DNA from: Byssothecium circinans
Taxonomy: Eukaryota; Ascomycota; Dothideomycetes; Pleosporales; Massarinaceae
Assembly (NCBI GenBank): GCA_010015675.1
Contig: ML977022.1
Span: 288,767-352,766, forward strand
Direction: 5' to 3'
Length of the DNA: 64,000 nucleotides
The notes under the pieces are model-generated. The model had not been told where the DNA came from. It searched no databases and worked only from the letters and a program-made list of their open reading frames with translations. This document shows, in pieces, positions 42,800 to 56,200 of this stretch. The translations under genes and the position numbers were made by a program. How positions within the stretch are numbered: position 1 is the first letter of the stretch; each line of letters begins with the position of its first letter.

Positions 42800-45700
42800 G
42801 GACGCGGGAGGTGGGTGTGTAGTCAACTGTTGTGGATACAAAATGGACGGATAGATGGATAGAGGCGCATTTGATATTTGGGTCCAAATCTAGAAATACT
42901 TTTCAATTTTGGGAATTGCTGCATTAAGCTTCTTCATCAAGCATTCCTACCCTAATCCCGCCTAGTCACAAAATGCACCGATGCCCACATCGTACAACCC
43001 CAGCCGCAACTCCGATCGGTGACGCTGAGATAAGACAGCGTGATCAAGCTTATTACAGGGACTGGAGATTGGGGATTGCGCCACAACGCAGTCTCTTTGC
43101 CGATGGCCGGTAAAGTGACTGGTGACCGGTGCAGTAGTGTGGTGTGGTAGGTAAGCGAAGCGAATACGCCTTCCACCTACATACCTTGCGGAGCACTTGA
43201 GCTAGCATTTAGCAGTTCGGACTTGGAATAAACCTGCAAGATGGCTAATCTCTCCAAAGATGCTTGAACGGCGAACCCGAGAAGAAGGGTAGAAGCACAA
43301 AGGCAAATCCTCACTGAAAGGAGGACAACGATGATCGCGGATCCAGGCAGTCTACCTTCCATAAACTCGCATCTGCGTCGTCAGAGTACGCGCCGCACAT
43401 GCTCCCATCTCAAGAATCATGCGCCAGCCATACAAACTCCCCTCGCCCAGTTCCAGAACCGCATTCCCAAATCCCCAGTTCCCAATCCCCATCCTGCCTC
43501 ATCACACATACAAATTCCCTGCACAAACGGCCCACCATCCCAATCCTTCTAGGTCTCGTTCTGCGTTCTAGCTTCTGCGGTGCTTCGATATTAAATCCTC
43601 GCTCGAAGCGGAGAAGTTTAGCGATAGGGCGTTCGTATATGCATGTGTTCGACAGGGGGGCGTGACCTTAACGCTTACAGGGAGTTTTTAGCCCCTGGGG
43701 ACTGGGAGATAGATATTGGGGTCTCGACTCCCGATTGATGGGCGGTGAGCAGATACGTAGGAGATATAAGGGATCCGATGACTTGGTGTAGAGGAGATGC
43801 ATGGATGGGGATACCGGGTTCAGGCGCAGTGTGAGAAGGTGAGATATACCATGGTATGGATTAGGATCAGCATCAGCAGGGAGGTAATATTGACATTCTG
43901 TGAGGAGAATTACGTTCTTTGGTAGATTAGATTGATGCGTTAAATGCCGATTTTATACGTGCCTTCGACAGCCTTTCTAGAAAACTCTCGAACGCTTCCC
44001 GCTTCTGTCTTCCCTTTGGCGCGCAAGCCGCCGCTATGCGCGCATCCACGCTCTAACGAACAAACTTACGTCGCGCTCAATGTTCACAAGCCTTTTCCCC
44101 TTGACCCTATCCCATCTCAAATAACCAAAGCATAATCTTTCCACCTTTGAACCAGTCTGCCCCTATCCCAATCTCCATCTCCCGCTACATCATAACACTA
44201 ATCGCAACTCCCCTCCCTCCCCTCCCGTCTCGCATCTCGCAACTCCAAACCTCACCATCCCCAGACCCCGCAAGCCGCAAGTCGCAAACTCTCCACCATC
44301 CATCCCATCCTCCCAAAACACCTGTGGAAATGAAAGAGATACCGTATCGCACCGTACCCTACGCGAGTAATATATCTAATTCTCCACACGAACCTTAATC
44401 CCCATCACTAATATTCCTTCCATCCTTTCCATGGAACTACGATGGAAACCACTACCGCCACCACCACGGCCCTACGCCCGCCTCGCATTTCCATTTTACC
44501 CGACCGAGCCGCCTCCTCCATTCCTTCCTCCACCGCCACCATGACCGTAAACGTACACATCACCCGCTCGCTCGCTCGCCAAAACTTCCGAGGTAACAAA
44601 CCCAAATCGTGGCGGTCGCGAGTCGCGAGATTTCCGATCCCTGCTTTCCTTTTCTTCTGATTGGCCGACCGACCGACTGGGCGGTAAAACGATGGATTTC
44701 CCATTTCGGCGGTGGGGGCGGGGGTCGATCATTAGACTAACGAGCCACCGAGATACGATACGATACGGTGAAGGATTTTCAAAGGAGGATTTCGAAGGAA
44801 GGATCCATGGAAGGAAGAAACTCAAAAGATGGGAGTCTAGACGGCGCCAGAGCCAGGGCAAGGGCAAGGGCTTGCAAGGGATGTACTGTACAGTACAGTA
44901 CAGGGGTGCTGCATATACTATGTCAGACTGTAAGCGCATATCTATCGATTTTCCACGCTAGATATCTGGATGTTCGATGTTCGTTGATATCACACCCCTT
45001 CCCCCCCACCCCCTTTCTTTCTTCGAAAGAGTGCGATGCGCGTGCTGCGGGGTTGGGGATTTGGGAATACGATGGATGGATGGGATACGGGTACGAGGGT
45101 TTGGTGATATGATGTGCAAAGGGGGATGCAGGAGGAGGTGTCGCGGCTTGTCGTGTCGTGTCGTGTTGTGTTACATGGCGTGGCGTGGCGTGTGTAGCTG
45201 TAGCTTATACGGTCGGTACACAGTCTCTCTCTCTCTCTCTCTTACAAGGTTTCGGGGTTGGAAAAGGACAATCACGGGCGTTGGGTGTTGGGTTTGCGGT
45301 CCAGCGGTTGTGCGACGCGGACATGACCTTTGAGTATAGCGTAGCTCCCTTCCCATTTGCTTTAGTACCTTGGCTTAGTCTCCTTATCTATCAAGAGTTT
45401 AGAGACGATTGGGATCTAGTGGAAAGGGTGGAATGTACCATGTAGGTAAGGCGATTCAAGGTGAGCGTTTTCGTTCGCTATTGTAGACGTACGTAGCGTA
45501 GGACGTTTGTCAATTAGATCGATTCCCTTGGGAGCATCAGGGGAGGGAAGGATGGAAAATAAAAGCTCGAATCGAATGCACAAAAGCGAAGGGCGGAAAC
45601 GACGAGATATCGTTTCGATTCTTTGTGTATGCGACAATAAACTACCCCTTCCAACTGCGGACAGACGTAAACACAGAGCCCCTTCAACGTAAACTCATAA

Positions 45701-46660
45701 ATTGTAAGAAGCGCAATTCATCTATCTACCATGGTCGTGCATTCTCCGCCGTACGCTCGATGTCACGAAAGGAGGAAGTTTTAGTTCGGGGGAAGCCCCA
45801 ACCCACAGCAGCCACCGTACCACAAACACCGCGTGCAATCCGTACAACCATCCGCAGACTCCATTTGCCACGCTCTCCCACCCATCACATCCCAGCCCAG
45901 CCCAGCCCCACTCCACCATTGTTTGTACCACCAGTCAGACCACGACCGCCTATACGTAGCATACACATCGTACGAGAAACCGTCCCATCACTCACCACAC
46001 CGCTCAGCGCATGTGGTACAACATCGATTTCTTTTTCGTCACCCGAAAGGTCGTATTCCCTCTCGTGGTGATATGCGCTTGAGAAAATGAGTACATGGGT
46101 TCAACGATAATAGGAGGTATGGGAAGTGGGCACCCGCGGCCCGCGGCGCTGGTATTGTCGGTTGTTGTGTAAGGTGGTAAAACGGCGTGGTTCGGACGAG
46201 GTGAAGCGAGACAGGTGCGGGTACCGGGTTTTTGACGTTCATGGCGACGCCCATGGTGCTACGGGGGCCCGGGTCCATGCTCGGGTACAGTTCAAGGTCG
46301 TACAGACCGGTGCGTGCGATGGCGGGATACTAACGTCGGGGAGTAGTCGGTGGAGCGGGTGCATAGCCTAGATGCGGGTGTATCAAAATATAGGAGTAGA
46401 AGAGGCGGTCTATGGTTGCGACGTAAAGTTGCGGTAGGTATGCACGACGAGAATGAAGACAGGCAAGCTGGGACAGAGCGAACACGAGAAACCGGCAACT
46501 GCTACACTGAGCAGGGCAAGTAAAATAACATTCGTTCGGCGAGGTAACACCGTTATCAAATTGTTCGAGTCTAAGCAGTGAGGTATTGTCGTTTGGAACG
46601 AAGAAGCAGTGAAGTGGAAATGAAATGTCGAAGGGAAGAAAACTAGGAGCGAAGAAACTT
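42800..46660. other. long gene-poor region with simple repeats
   Basis: About 3.9 kb with no supportable gene. Frames on both strands are short and low-complexity (poly-Ser/Pro). It has marked purine/pyrimidine runs, a (CT)n tract at 45224-45242, GTCGT- and GGCGT-type repeats near 45150-45190, and a TGTACTGTACAGTACA palindromic repeat near 44882. Could be long UTR, non-coding RNA or simply spacer. Confidence 0.45.
45224..45242. repeat. CT dinucleotide microsatellite
   Basis: An uninterrupted run of about nine TC units within a gene-poor region. No function inferred. Confidence 0.9.
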
Positions 46661-47883
46661 CTACACAGGTGCAGGTGAATCGTCGTCGATCTGGAAGGCT
46701 CTGAGTTTGGCCTCTACAGCCTTGACCACTTCAGGGTCATACTTGCGGTCGGCTTTGGCGCGTTTAAGCCTGCACATTGTTAGTGGAGCTTTGGATGCTA
46801 AAGGTGGGGGGGCTGACGGTTTCCTAATACACTTTTCGCACTTCCCATGCCCACAGCCAGGACACTGAGACGAGCCCTCGATGAACAGATTGTGGCACTC
46901 TTCGCATTCCCAGCGCACTCTCGTTCTCGGCCTCCTCCACATGCGTTTGCTCTCTTCTAGATCTTGATCGAGCTCGGTGTCGCTGGCCGGGTCAACGTCG
47001 CCAGGGTAGCCCTGAGGCCACTTGTCGAGCTTCGCAGGCTCTCTCGGACACCTAGTGCATCTAATGTGGCGACAATGCTCGCAGATGGTGGCTGAAGACG
47101 GGACGAAGACATTCTGGCACTTGTGGCATGTACGTCTGACACGCTGCTTCGTGTGTCGATAGACCAACTCTCCGCCCGTCTTGGAGGTGAGGGTGAGAAG
47201 CTTCTTCTTTTTAGGTTTCACCAGGCCCTCTTCCGGCTCTTTGCCCTTCTCCACTGGCGTCTTTTTCTTGGGGAAGCGGGGACACTTCTTGCAGCGCTTG
47301 TGCTCACATTTTGCGCACACCTTGTCGCCGCCATACGTGGTGCCGCAGCGGTGGCAGGTGCGATGCACACGCATGCGAATGGGCTTCTCGACACGCTGAA
47401 CAGTGATGGGATGGGCAGGGGCAGAGATCCATTCGTGAGACTCGAGAGTGAGGCCGTATTTGGCGAAGAGGGCGCGGGCTCGCTCCTGCTGGAGGGCACT
47501 GCGGTTAAGCTCCTGGGTCGTAGTGGCAGCGGCAGCAGCAGGCTTGGGCTCGGCAGTAGCCGTAGCCGTAGCCGTAGCCGTAGTAGCAGGAGTAGGGGTC
47601 GTCTTGGGAGCGGGCGTGGTAGTAGGGCTGAGATGCGGTCAGTATAGGTGAATGGAAGGGTCCCTTCCCAATGCAGAACTTACGCAGTGGTGGCTTCCTG
47701 CTGCTCCTCGAGCCTGGGCGTGGATGCGGAAGCTGCGTCGGGACTCGTGGAAGGAGCGGTCTTGGTCTTCTTCTCGCGACGGAAGACGCTGCTCATGCGC
47801 TTCACATATTTGGTCAAGCTCTTGCGACGGTCGTCTTTGGCCTCTTTGGCGTCCGACGGGCCGGCGCCTGGCGGAGTCGACAT
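46661..47883 (-). CDS. triple zinc-ribbon-like protein, function unknown
   Basis: Two exons on the minus strand, 47883-47684 and 47627-46661, give 388 residues; the intron has a GTAAGT donor and a CTCAG acceptor. After a basic N-terminus (DDRRKSLTKYVKRMSSVFRR) and a Thr/Ala/Pro-rich linker that includes an (AT)n repeat, three related cysteine motifs follow: CHRCG...CAKCEHKRCKKC, CHKCQ...CEHCRHIRCTRC and CEECH...CPGCGHGKCEKC. Each has a CxxC knuckle, an 8-10 residue loop and CxxCxxxxCxxC. They probably bind zinc. The tail RAKADRKYDPEVVKAVEAKL is helical. I recognise it only as a conserved-looking filamentous-fungal type with no known role; nucleic-acid or protein binding are both possible. Structure is fairly firm. 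Confidence 0.82.
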
Positions 47884-48269
47884 GGTGTTGATTTTGGAAT
47901 TAATATTTTAATGGGGAGGACAGCGAAGTGGGTATACGGTGGATGTAAGATGTTGTGGGTATCTACTATCCACGGCGCTGGGTGCTTGGAGCTGGCTGAG
48001 ACAGCGCGACAACCGGGGCGACCGACAGCGCGGTAAAGGGCAGCAATTAGGCTGAGCGGGGGCGAGCTTAGGTGTTGTGCAATGCTGGGTGCCGGCGACG
48101 AGGCCGTGGCTGTCGTGGGTGCCGTGGGATGGATTGGACAGTGGCGAGCTGGAGGTTACGAGCAAGGCTTGGTCGGGGGTGGGTGGACAGTTATTATGTG
48201 CGGGCAGAGTGCAGCGGGTGCAGCAGCAGAGTGCCAGTGCCAGTGGCAGTGGCAGAGTAGCAGCAGGCC

Positions 48270-48308
48270 GTGGGCCGTGAGCCGTGAGCCGTGAGCCGTG
48301 AGCCGTGG
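48270..48308. repeat. GCCGTGA heptamer tandem repeat
   Basis: About five head-to-tail heptamer units with slight variation at the ends. It lies upstream of the zinc-ribbon gene start; no role inferred. Confidence 0.85.
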
Positions 48309-51300
48309 CCGTCCAGGTGTGTTCCAGCAGATTGGATTCGACCCCGAACACCGCACAAGCGTCGAAGCGTCTAAGCGTCTGAGCGTCCTGCGCGCCCGTT
48401 CGTCGCACATGCACGATGCAGGTTGGGACGGGCGGCGAATGGGCAGTTTGGGGGTATTATGGCCGTGATGCGTGATGGTGGAGCACGGCTGCCATGCCCC
48501 CGCGAACAATAATAATGCTGGCGCACCGCAGGAATGTGCAACAACGATAACAATGGGCAGCGATGTTCCCGGCGCAGAGTGGTGGAGCCAGGTCGTGGCA
48601 TGCACGGCGCGCCGGCTGAGCAAAGAAGACCACAAGCGAGCTGGTGGGAGCGGGAGAGAATAATAATGGGCAGATTTCTCGATTCCTGTCTCTCCATGGT
48701 CTGGTCTGTCTGGTCAGTCTGGTTGCGGATAGCAGCGCTCAGCCTTGGCAGACGCAGACCCGAGGGCTTGGACGCGAGCACGGAGGAGACTGCCCAATGG
48801 AGAGGAGAGACTGGCATTGCCAAGAGAAGCCTCCGCGGAGCAGCAGACCCACCCTCCGCTACTATCTGTTCTTCTGCCCTTCGCACTTCGTTAGACACCG
48901 TCACGTCGCTCGAAATGATCTGCAGCACCCTCTGTGTCCCTTCTGTTGATGGCTGATAGCCAGGCCGTGGTGGTGGTGACGACTGAGACAGCCAGGACGC
49001 GCAAGAGATAGACACCGGATCCCATACCAATATCAACGTCACCCATCGTCCGCAGCTTCCTATATTTATTTCTCCGGCATAACCAGACCTGCACCTGCCT
49101 GTCAACTTCCAACGGCTATCACGCGGTTGAGTGGCCCCTTCCCCATCTGGCAGCCCGCACCTGCCTGCATATCCGGGCAGTTGCACCGTGACGGAAGGGA
49201 GGGACGATGGACCTCATCTCCCCTTATCCAACTTCCACCTCATTATTATTCATCTCACTCCTCTCAGCTCTCGTCTACCCAACCCAGCCATGCATCACCT
49301 CTCATGCATCGCTCCGATTCCTACGATTCCTACTCCACGGCAGCAGGCTCCCAGTCCCATATGCGACGCCCCGACAACCTGGGTGGCAAGCACGCCCCTG
49401 CAACGCTTGTGTCACCCTGTGATTCGCCTGCCCGTACGAACTCATGCACCGAAGACCCAAACATCCATCCGACTGCATCTTTAGTACACATGCATTGCAG
49501 TCATCTATTCTTTGAGTCTTTGCCGTGCAAGTAGTAATTTGCTCGCTACACTCGTGCTGCGTCTCCGACAAGCAGACGCCAACATGTCCGTGTCTCAACT
49601 TTCTATCCACCGGCAAAAGTCACCCAGGGGCAGCATGCGCTCCAATCCGAAATTTAATGCTCTCTCCACCGCAGCCTGCTCTCTACTCTATAGAAAGTCA
49701 TGAGATCGCATAAAGGCCCACATGTCGAGCACACACGAAACTTTATCGCCGTCTTGATGGGGAATATGTCGCTATCACAAGGCCTGCTAGTCATACCTGT
49801 ATGCAGCTCATCTATCGCAATCACGCGTGCCGCCGCAATCACACAGAAGACGCTTCATCGCCCTCGAGTCCATCCCTCAGCCAGCAATTGCCCCACCACT
49901 CTCTTATTTTCCTTTCTTATTATTAGCCGTCTTGAAACATGGCAGTCTCCTCAAATGCCGAACCCTGCCGTGGTAGACTGGCAGCGACTAGTGAATCCGG
50001 GACGTCCGTATGGGACCATCAAACACGGGCCCTACTTCGATCAAACATACCCCAACCAACCCGCTAGTCAGTCGCTATCCCGAGAGTCCAGAACGCGTTG
50101 GTCGGTTGCAGCTCTTCCGCCCATGTCTCCACACAAAACAACGTCAAGAACACCGGAATCGCAGACAACACACAACAAGGGGGGATGAGGTGCAGCCGTG
50201 TTTGAAGTCAAGTCGCAGCCTTCCATTACTCACCACTCCGATCTAGAAGTCCTATCTTAAGAAACGAAGCTCACGAATCACTATCCGCAGTGGAATCCGC
50301 TTACCAACCGTTCAACCGTTCTCCCGCCTTTCCACAGCGTCCCAGTACCGAACCAGAACCCTGACCAGGGTATATGTGCGGCGTCATTCAGAAACGGAAA
50401 TAACATTTATTCAACCAATCATTCACGACACCGAAGGAGCAGCGGGAGAATCGCCGACTCGAACATCGCGCTCCACCGATAATTATCCGAACGCCGCAGT
50501 GATGCGTCCGAACATGGTTGGATGCGGTGGTAAGGCCCCATTCAGGTGGTGATTCCGTGACGTTACTCCTTCACGGATTGCAGTGGCAAGGGATACGATC
50601 GTAACGACGTTGGATCAGGTTTCGAGGAGGAGAAGCCCTGATCATTGTGGATCGTCCTTTTTAACTCTATTGCTCAGACGATGGTTGGGCATTATTTGTG
50701 GTCTGACTTTGTTGCAGCTTCTCTACGCTAGGTGCTAGTTACATTTTACGAACTGTTTTCTGGGGCCCTTCCTAGCTCGCTGGAAGGATACGCAAGGAAC
50801 TTGAGGGAGACTGAGCCTCGGGAGCACCCGTTCCGCGCCACCCTAGATCTGCACTTTCTGGGAGCCTAAGCATCACCGTTGAATTCTAGTTCGGGATTGC
50901 TCGTATGTATGGCCTGAGCCTCAAGCCGTTTTTCCGCTCCACATTATTTACGACCCGAAGAGAGCACCTCTATTTCCGAATCGGCGATACTTCGCCAACC
51001 GGGAGCACCCTTCATTAACTTCTAAGTTTCTGGTCCCTATCTCCTACTACCGATGTCATGCCACTATATGGAAGTTCTCTATCGAGAAATCTCACATTCT
51101 CAAACAGTCAGAATCTCCATCACTGTTCCCAGCTCTACCTTTCACTCCTGTTTCAAGCACTATTTTTTAGCTCAACCATCCAGGTCTCTCTCTGGTTCTT
51201 TGTATCCGTACGCGATACACAATTCGCCCAACACCTCCCTTCCATCACATCCAGTATCTACCACCTGCAGTAGATCTCTCCACCGCCATTCATCCCACCA

Positions 51301-52164
51301 TTATTCCCGACCGCAATCACACACCGATTGATGCAGCAATCACCCACCCCTCATCTATTTAAACTTTTTCATATATTTACCCACCTGCAGCTACAGCACG
51401 CACAACCGCAGATCGCACAACGCTGATCACTGATCAACGAACGTTGATGTCGATCTCTTCCCCTTTCCCCTCCCCAGAATGATCCGCCACCCCGCTGAGC
51501 GGGAGGAATCCGCACCCAGCACCCAGCGAGCGGCAACCCACGCACCCGAAGGCACGCAACCTCGACCCCATGGCCACGTGTTGCGAGCTTCCCAGAGATC
51601 TGAGAGTTGTGTTGCGCGGCGGCGTTGGCGTAAGCCACAAAGCTTCTTCTGTTGGTAAGGTGCGTTGGCACTGTACTGTACAGCAGCGAATTTTTGTACA
51701 TTTGGGAATTAGCATGTTGAGGTGTGTTGGGGAGTTTGGACTGGGCTTGATTGGCTGTGATATATTGTGCCGTATTTGGTTTTGGAATGAGGAGGGGAAT
51801 GGAATGGAATGTAGCGGACGCGAGCGGGGTAGCGAAGTTGTCGTTTCTTCAGAAACCTTGAGGAATACTTTAATTTGAATTCAGGATGCGATGCGATGTG
51901 ATGGGAGACTACGGCATAACAGCATTCAAATATTTCAGAGTTTTAACGAGTGGGGTTTTTGCACGGGACTCGCACAACAACGACAACGATACGAACAGCT
52001 TTCCAGAGTCCATCTCAGAGGACAAGTACTAACCTACCTCAACATGGAAAAAGTAATAATACGGGGATTAATTAATTGATATACCCAGAATTTGAGTTTG
52101 CGAGGGGCGTGGTGTACCCTTGGACTGAGTTCGAGTCTTGTAAAATGTTGGGACGTTTCCATAT

Positions 52165-52196
52165 CCTCTCCTCTCCTCTCCTCTCCTCTCCTCTCC
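52165..52196. repeat. CCTCT pentamer microsatellite
   Basis: About six CCTCT units in tandem, ending in a C run. No function inferred. Confidence 0.9.
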
Positions 52197-52370
52197 CCCT
52201 TAAACTTCTAGCCAACGGAGTTAGTTATACCTACCTACCTACCCAGATGCTTCATGAACATAGTAGGCGGGAAAAGCTGCCGCCGTTTTAGTTTTAGTTG
52301 TAGGTTTCTACCTACCTTTGTGCTGACTTCCTTTTCCTTATCCTTCCCTTTCCTTTTCCTGCTCCACGAT

Positions 52371-52399
52371 ATCTTATCTTATCTTATCTTATCTTATCT
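52371..52399. repeat. ATCTT pentamer microsatellite
   Basis: About six ATCTT units in tandem. No function inferred. Confidence 0.9.
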
Positions 52400-53261
52400 G
52401 CGGAGAAGGGGAAGAGGTAGCGGCACGTAGAGTGGCTCACAATTCAGAGTTGGAGTCTCTCTCTCTAGAAGAAATTGGAGCGGCACCAGCACCAGCACTA
52501 GCTGGGCGGGGATAGGGGTTAGGCTTGGACTTAGGAGGTCGTGGTACGGTACTGGGGTGTCTGTCGTGGTATGTATGTACTATTATAGCCTCCCTAGCTA
52601 GCTTAGAGTTTTAGTTTTAGTTTTAGTTGGGACTCGAGAGTTGGGAGTTGTGAAGGGAGGACAAGCAAGCAGCAATACTGTACTCAAGAATCGATAATCG
52701 ATAATCGGCGATCGTTCGCCGGGGAGTAGAAAAATATGCTTTCTGCATGCAACGGCTGATCTGGTCTGATCGGATCGGGTTTGATCCGGCGTGGTGATGC
52801 GTAGTGAGTTGAGTGACTGCATGTGGAATAAGAATAAGACTTCACGAAAGCGCTGCAAGGTAACTAACCCTGCGAGAAAAAAAGTTTGAAGAACATGAAC
52901 ATGGGAGGGTTTTGAAAAAGTATTACATGTATTTTACATTCCTTCTCCCTCTTCCTCTTCTACTTCTCCCTCTTTCTCTTCTACGACTTTCTACTTTGCT
53001 ACTAGTATACATACAAGCCCATTCCAATCCAAAGCAGAGCAGAGCAGAGCAGCGCGGATGGATTATACAAAAACAAGATACACATCCTCTTTTACACGTA
53101 TCCTCTTCATCTCATCGCCATAACCTTAGCATCTCAGAAAAACATGAGAGGGGGGGAAACATGACGCTCTCATCCCCATAAAACCCAATAAATGCCCATC
53201 CATATAAAAAAAAACGCCTTTCCATGCCACATTTCCACCTTGCGCCTTGACCACCCCTCCT

Positions 53262-56200
53262 CTATGAGAAGAAGTACTTGCTGTCCCTCAACCTCGAAAC
53301 ATCCCAACTCCCCTTCTGCGGCACCGGCGGAAACGTCAGCGGCAGCCAAACCTGCAGCACCGCCTTCATCGGCACACTCCTCTTCGCCGTCTGGCTCAAC
53401 CTCTCCGCTCTTTCCATCCCCTCCTTCGCATCCTGCTCCGTGTCCGTAGTCGCGTCCCTGACCGCTGCTGTGGATTCCCCTGTCGTCCCGACGAGCGAGG
53501 CCTCAGTCTCGGGGTCGATTTCCGAAACGTCTAGATCTTCGGCCTCGGCCTCAATGGCCGCGGCGACGGGATCGGCGGGATTGTCGGAGGAGGAAGACCC
53601 CTCGACTTCAGCACTGAGAACCTTATCCTTAACTTCTTCAAACTTCTTGGCGCCTTTTTGCTTCGTTTCTCCCAGAAGTGTAAGGCGGAACGATGCCAGG
53701 GCTTTAGGGTCCTGGTTCGCGAGCCAGATACTCGTCGGCGTGACCATGGTTTCTCCCTCAGCTCTCTCTTTGGGATCTTCGCTCTTCAACAATTCCTGCC
53801 GTCTCGCTTCCAGTGCAACTTCCTCAAACGAGGCTTCCCGGAGCTTACCCTCCGCAGTGCCCCCATAGAGTACGCCCCGATGTTCCTTCCTCCACGCCGC
53901 GATCTTGCGACCCACGGGCGTGGCGCTAATGAGGGTGGCGCGGTACATCGAGTCTGCATATCTAGCTTTGAATTCCACCGCGAGTCGTCCCATGATGTCT
54001 TCCGAGTGCATGCGCACGAAAGCTTCACGGAGAATGACGTTGAGATTCGGGATATCGGCAGCGTGGGTCCAGAAACTGTCATGTACGGCGGCGAAGTCGA
54101 GACCCATTTCGCCGCACTTGAGGGCGGAGAGAAGCATGTGAGTGGCGTCGAGGGAGTGGATGAAGTTGGGAGGGAAGGCTTGCAGCTGTTTGCGCTTGTC
54201 GACTGCACCCGTACCACTGCGCTTTGTGACGGTGATTTCCTGCAGATGTGTTTTGACTACCTGCCTGCTCTCTTTGCGGTAGGGCTGCACGACAGGCATC
54301 TTCAACGGCGTGGTCCAGATGATGCTTGTCCTGAATGTCTCGTCGTTCTTGGCAATCTTCTTGGACGCCGCGTCGGTGATTTTCTTGTATTTTGGACCAT
54401 ATGTCGTGGCTCCGCCGTTGATACGTTCCCTTATCTTTCTTATCTGTTCGGCAGAAATAGACGTTGTGATTCGCTCGCCGCATTCTCCGAGCCAGTATTG
54501 GATTTCCTGAGCACCATTGAATATTTTCCCTAGCGCCGTGAAGATCTTCAGAGCAATATAGAGGGCTGGTTGTGCAAGAGATTTGACCTTGTCAGTGCCT
54601 GCGAAGTTGGGAAACACATCTTTCAGCTCTTGCAATACCTGGAGCTTCGCACCCATGAAAGTGACGCCGTAGACGTTGGTCATGACTGTCCGCTTGACCA
54701 CCTTGCGGGTAATCTTGTCCTTGACTAAGTTGGCCAAGTCGTGGCCATTGGCGGCATCTTCCGCCACCATTTCCCTCACAAGCTCAGCAACACCGGTATA
54801 AATATCCTGAGGCCGATCTGACGGCTCGAGATTGACCTGGCTGGCTCCGGCGTGGTCTCCACCGAGAGCAGCATAATGCTGAAGACCATTGCACGTTCCG
54901 TCCTGGTGGATCGGCAAATGAGAGACATAGCGTGTTGGATCAGCTGAATCCAAAGCGTTCTTCAGCTCCATGCAGCAAGCTAGGCATTGCCATGGGTCCT
55001 CAGCCTTGGTCCACCACCGTCGTCCCGTCAGAGGGTTGGTGGCGGAATCATAGATTTCGCTGAGATTGTCCATGGCGAACTGCTCTCGCTCCCGCAAACT
55101 GGCTTTGTCGAATCCGTAAAGATTGGCAAGCTGAACTTTGAGCCACTGCAAACCCACAACACCTAACTCTTTGCCATTGGCAAATCTAAGTATTCCTCTC
55201 GCCAAATCGGCACCGATGTGGTTCAAGAGAGGCGGAATAGGATACGCTCTGCCACGGAAGTCGACGCTGTGGGGGAAGTATATCCGCTCTTCCTTCAAGT
55301 AGGCTCTCGCAATCTCGAGCTGGAAATTTTGGAAGCACCGCTGTGAATGCTGGCCGGATTTTAGATTTCCCCACTCCTTCAATTCCTTGAGCCACAGTCC
55401 ACGTTCAAGGCTCGTTGCGGTGTGCGGAGGTTCAACAGGCCGTTCCGCATCGAATGAACCTGCTACCATGCCGCCGATGGCTTCCTCTTGATTCCAAGCC
55501 TGTGCCATGACCTCAAATACGTCCTTGTTGATTTGCCACGGCACCCTTCCAAGTACATCGAGCCCAGCGAGCACCTTTGTCATGTCACCGTTGGAGATGG
55601 CTGAGTGGGCATATGCACGCTGCGAAGGGTCGGTACCTCTTGTTCGGATGACGGCAGATCTCTGATTGTGGAAGCCTCCATCATCGAAACTTGTCCAAGG
55701 CTTTGGCTCGAACACCATGGGCAACTTTGTCGTCGTGATGCTGTGCATTGACTCGGTGCGTAGTTTGGTCATGATGTCGCTGTGAGGTGCAACGAAACCG
55801 AGTTTTTTCCCTTGGATAAATCCGGTATGATGATGGAAAGCGGGCTGGGTATTCGTAATCTGCTCGCCAGTCTTTGGGTCTTGTGCTGAGACCACGATCG
55901 TCGCCGATTTCAGCATGAGCTCGAGCACGAGTGCACCAATCTTAGTCTTGACCGTCAGGGGAAACCGCTTGGCGACTGATTTATCGTAGTCTAGAGATAC
56001 ATTTTGGTCAGTCGGCCCAGCTGCTGGAGCTGTCGATTCCGTCTTGCCGGCGTTCAAGCTCAGTTTGCTGAGCATCTCTCGTCGGGCTAGCCGACGTTGT
56101 TTTTTCACAAACGCCTTGTGCTTGACGCGGGCCTCCAAGTTGGCTTCCGCTTCAACGTCATCGCCGATTGCAGACGCCAGGATCGACACCTTGAGCGGGT

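Larger units (their letters stand above)
47884..53261. other. 5.4-kb gene-poor, microsatellite-rich region
   Basis: No supportable gene. The longest frame, 271 codons at 48371-49186 minus, is arginine/proline-rich and overlapped by equally long frames in other registers. Several simple repeats occur: a GCCGTGA heptamer array near 48270-48308, CCTCT at 52165-52196, ATCTT at 52371-52399, and AGAGC at 53033-53053. Long 5' UTRs, non-coding transcripts or an undetected spliced gene remain possible. Confidence 0.45.

Noticed and set aside
46770..46830. Possible 61-base intron (GTATTA donor, CTAAC branch) in the zinc-ribbon gene
   Set aside because: Removing it shifts the frame and destroys the RAKADRKYDPEVV-type tail; the unspliced frame is continuous and more plausible.
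47545..47590. CCGTAG hexamer repeat considered as a regulatory repeat
   Set aside because: It falls in the second exon of the zinc-ribbon gene and simply encodes the Thr-Ala linker.
48371..49186. 271-codon open frame on the minus strand
   Set aside because: Low-complexity Arg/Pro/Ser composition, overlapped by other frames of similar quality, and no recognisable motif; treated as chance in GC-rich repetitive DNA.
53278..54533. Plus-strand frames of 196 and 291 codons opposite the polymerase gene
   Set aside because: They lie antisense to conserved polymerase coding sequence and have no motifs, so they are shadows of it.
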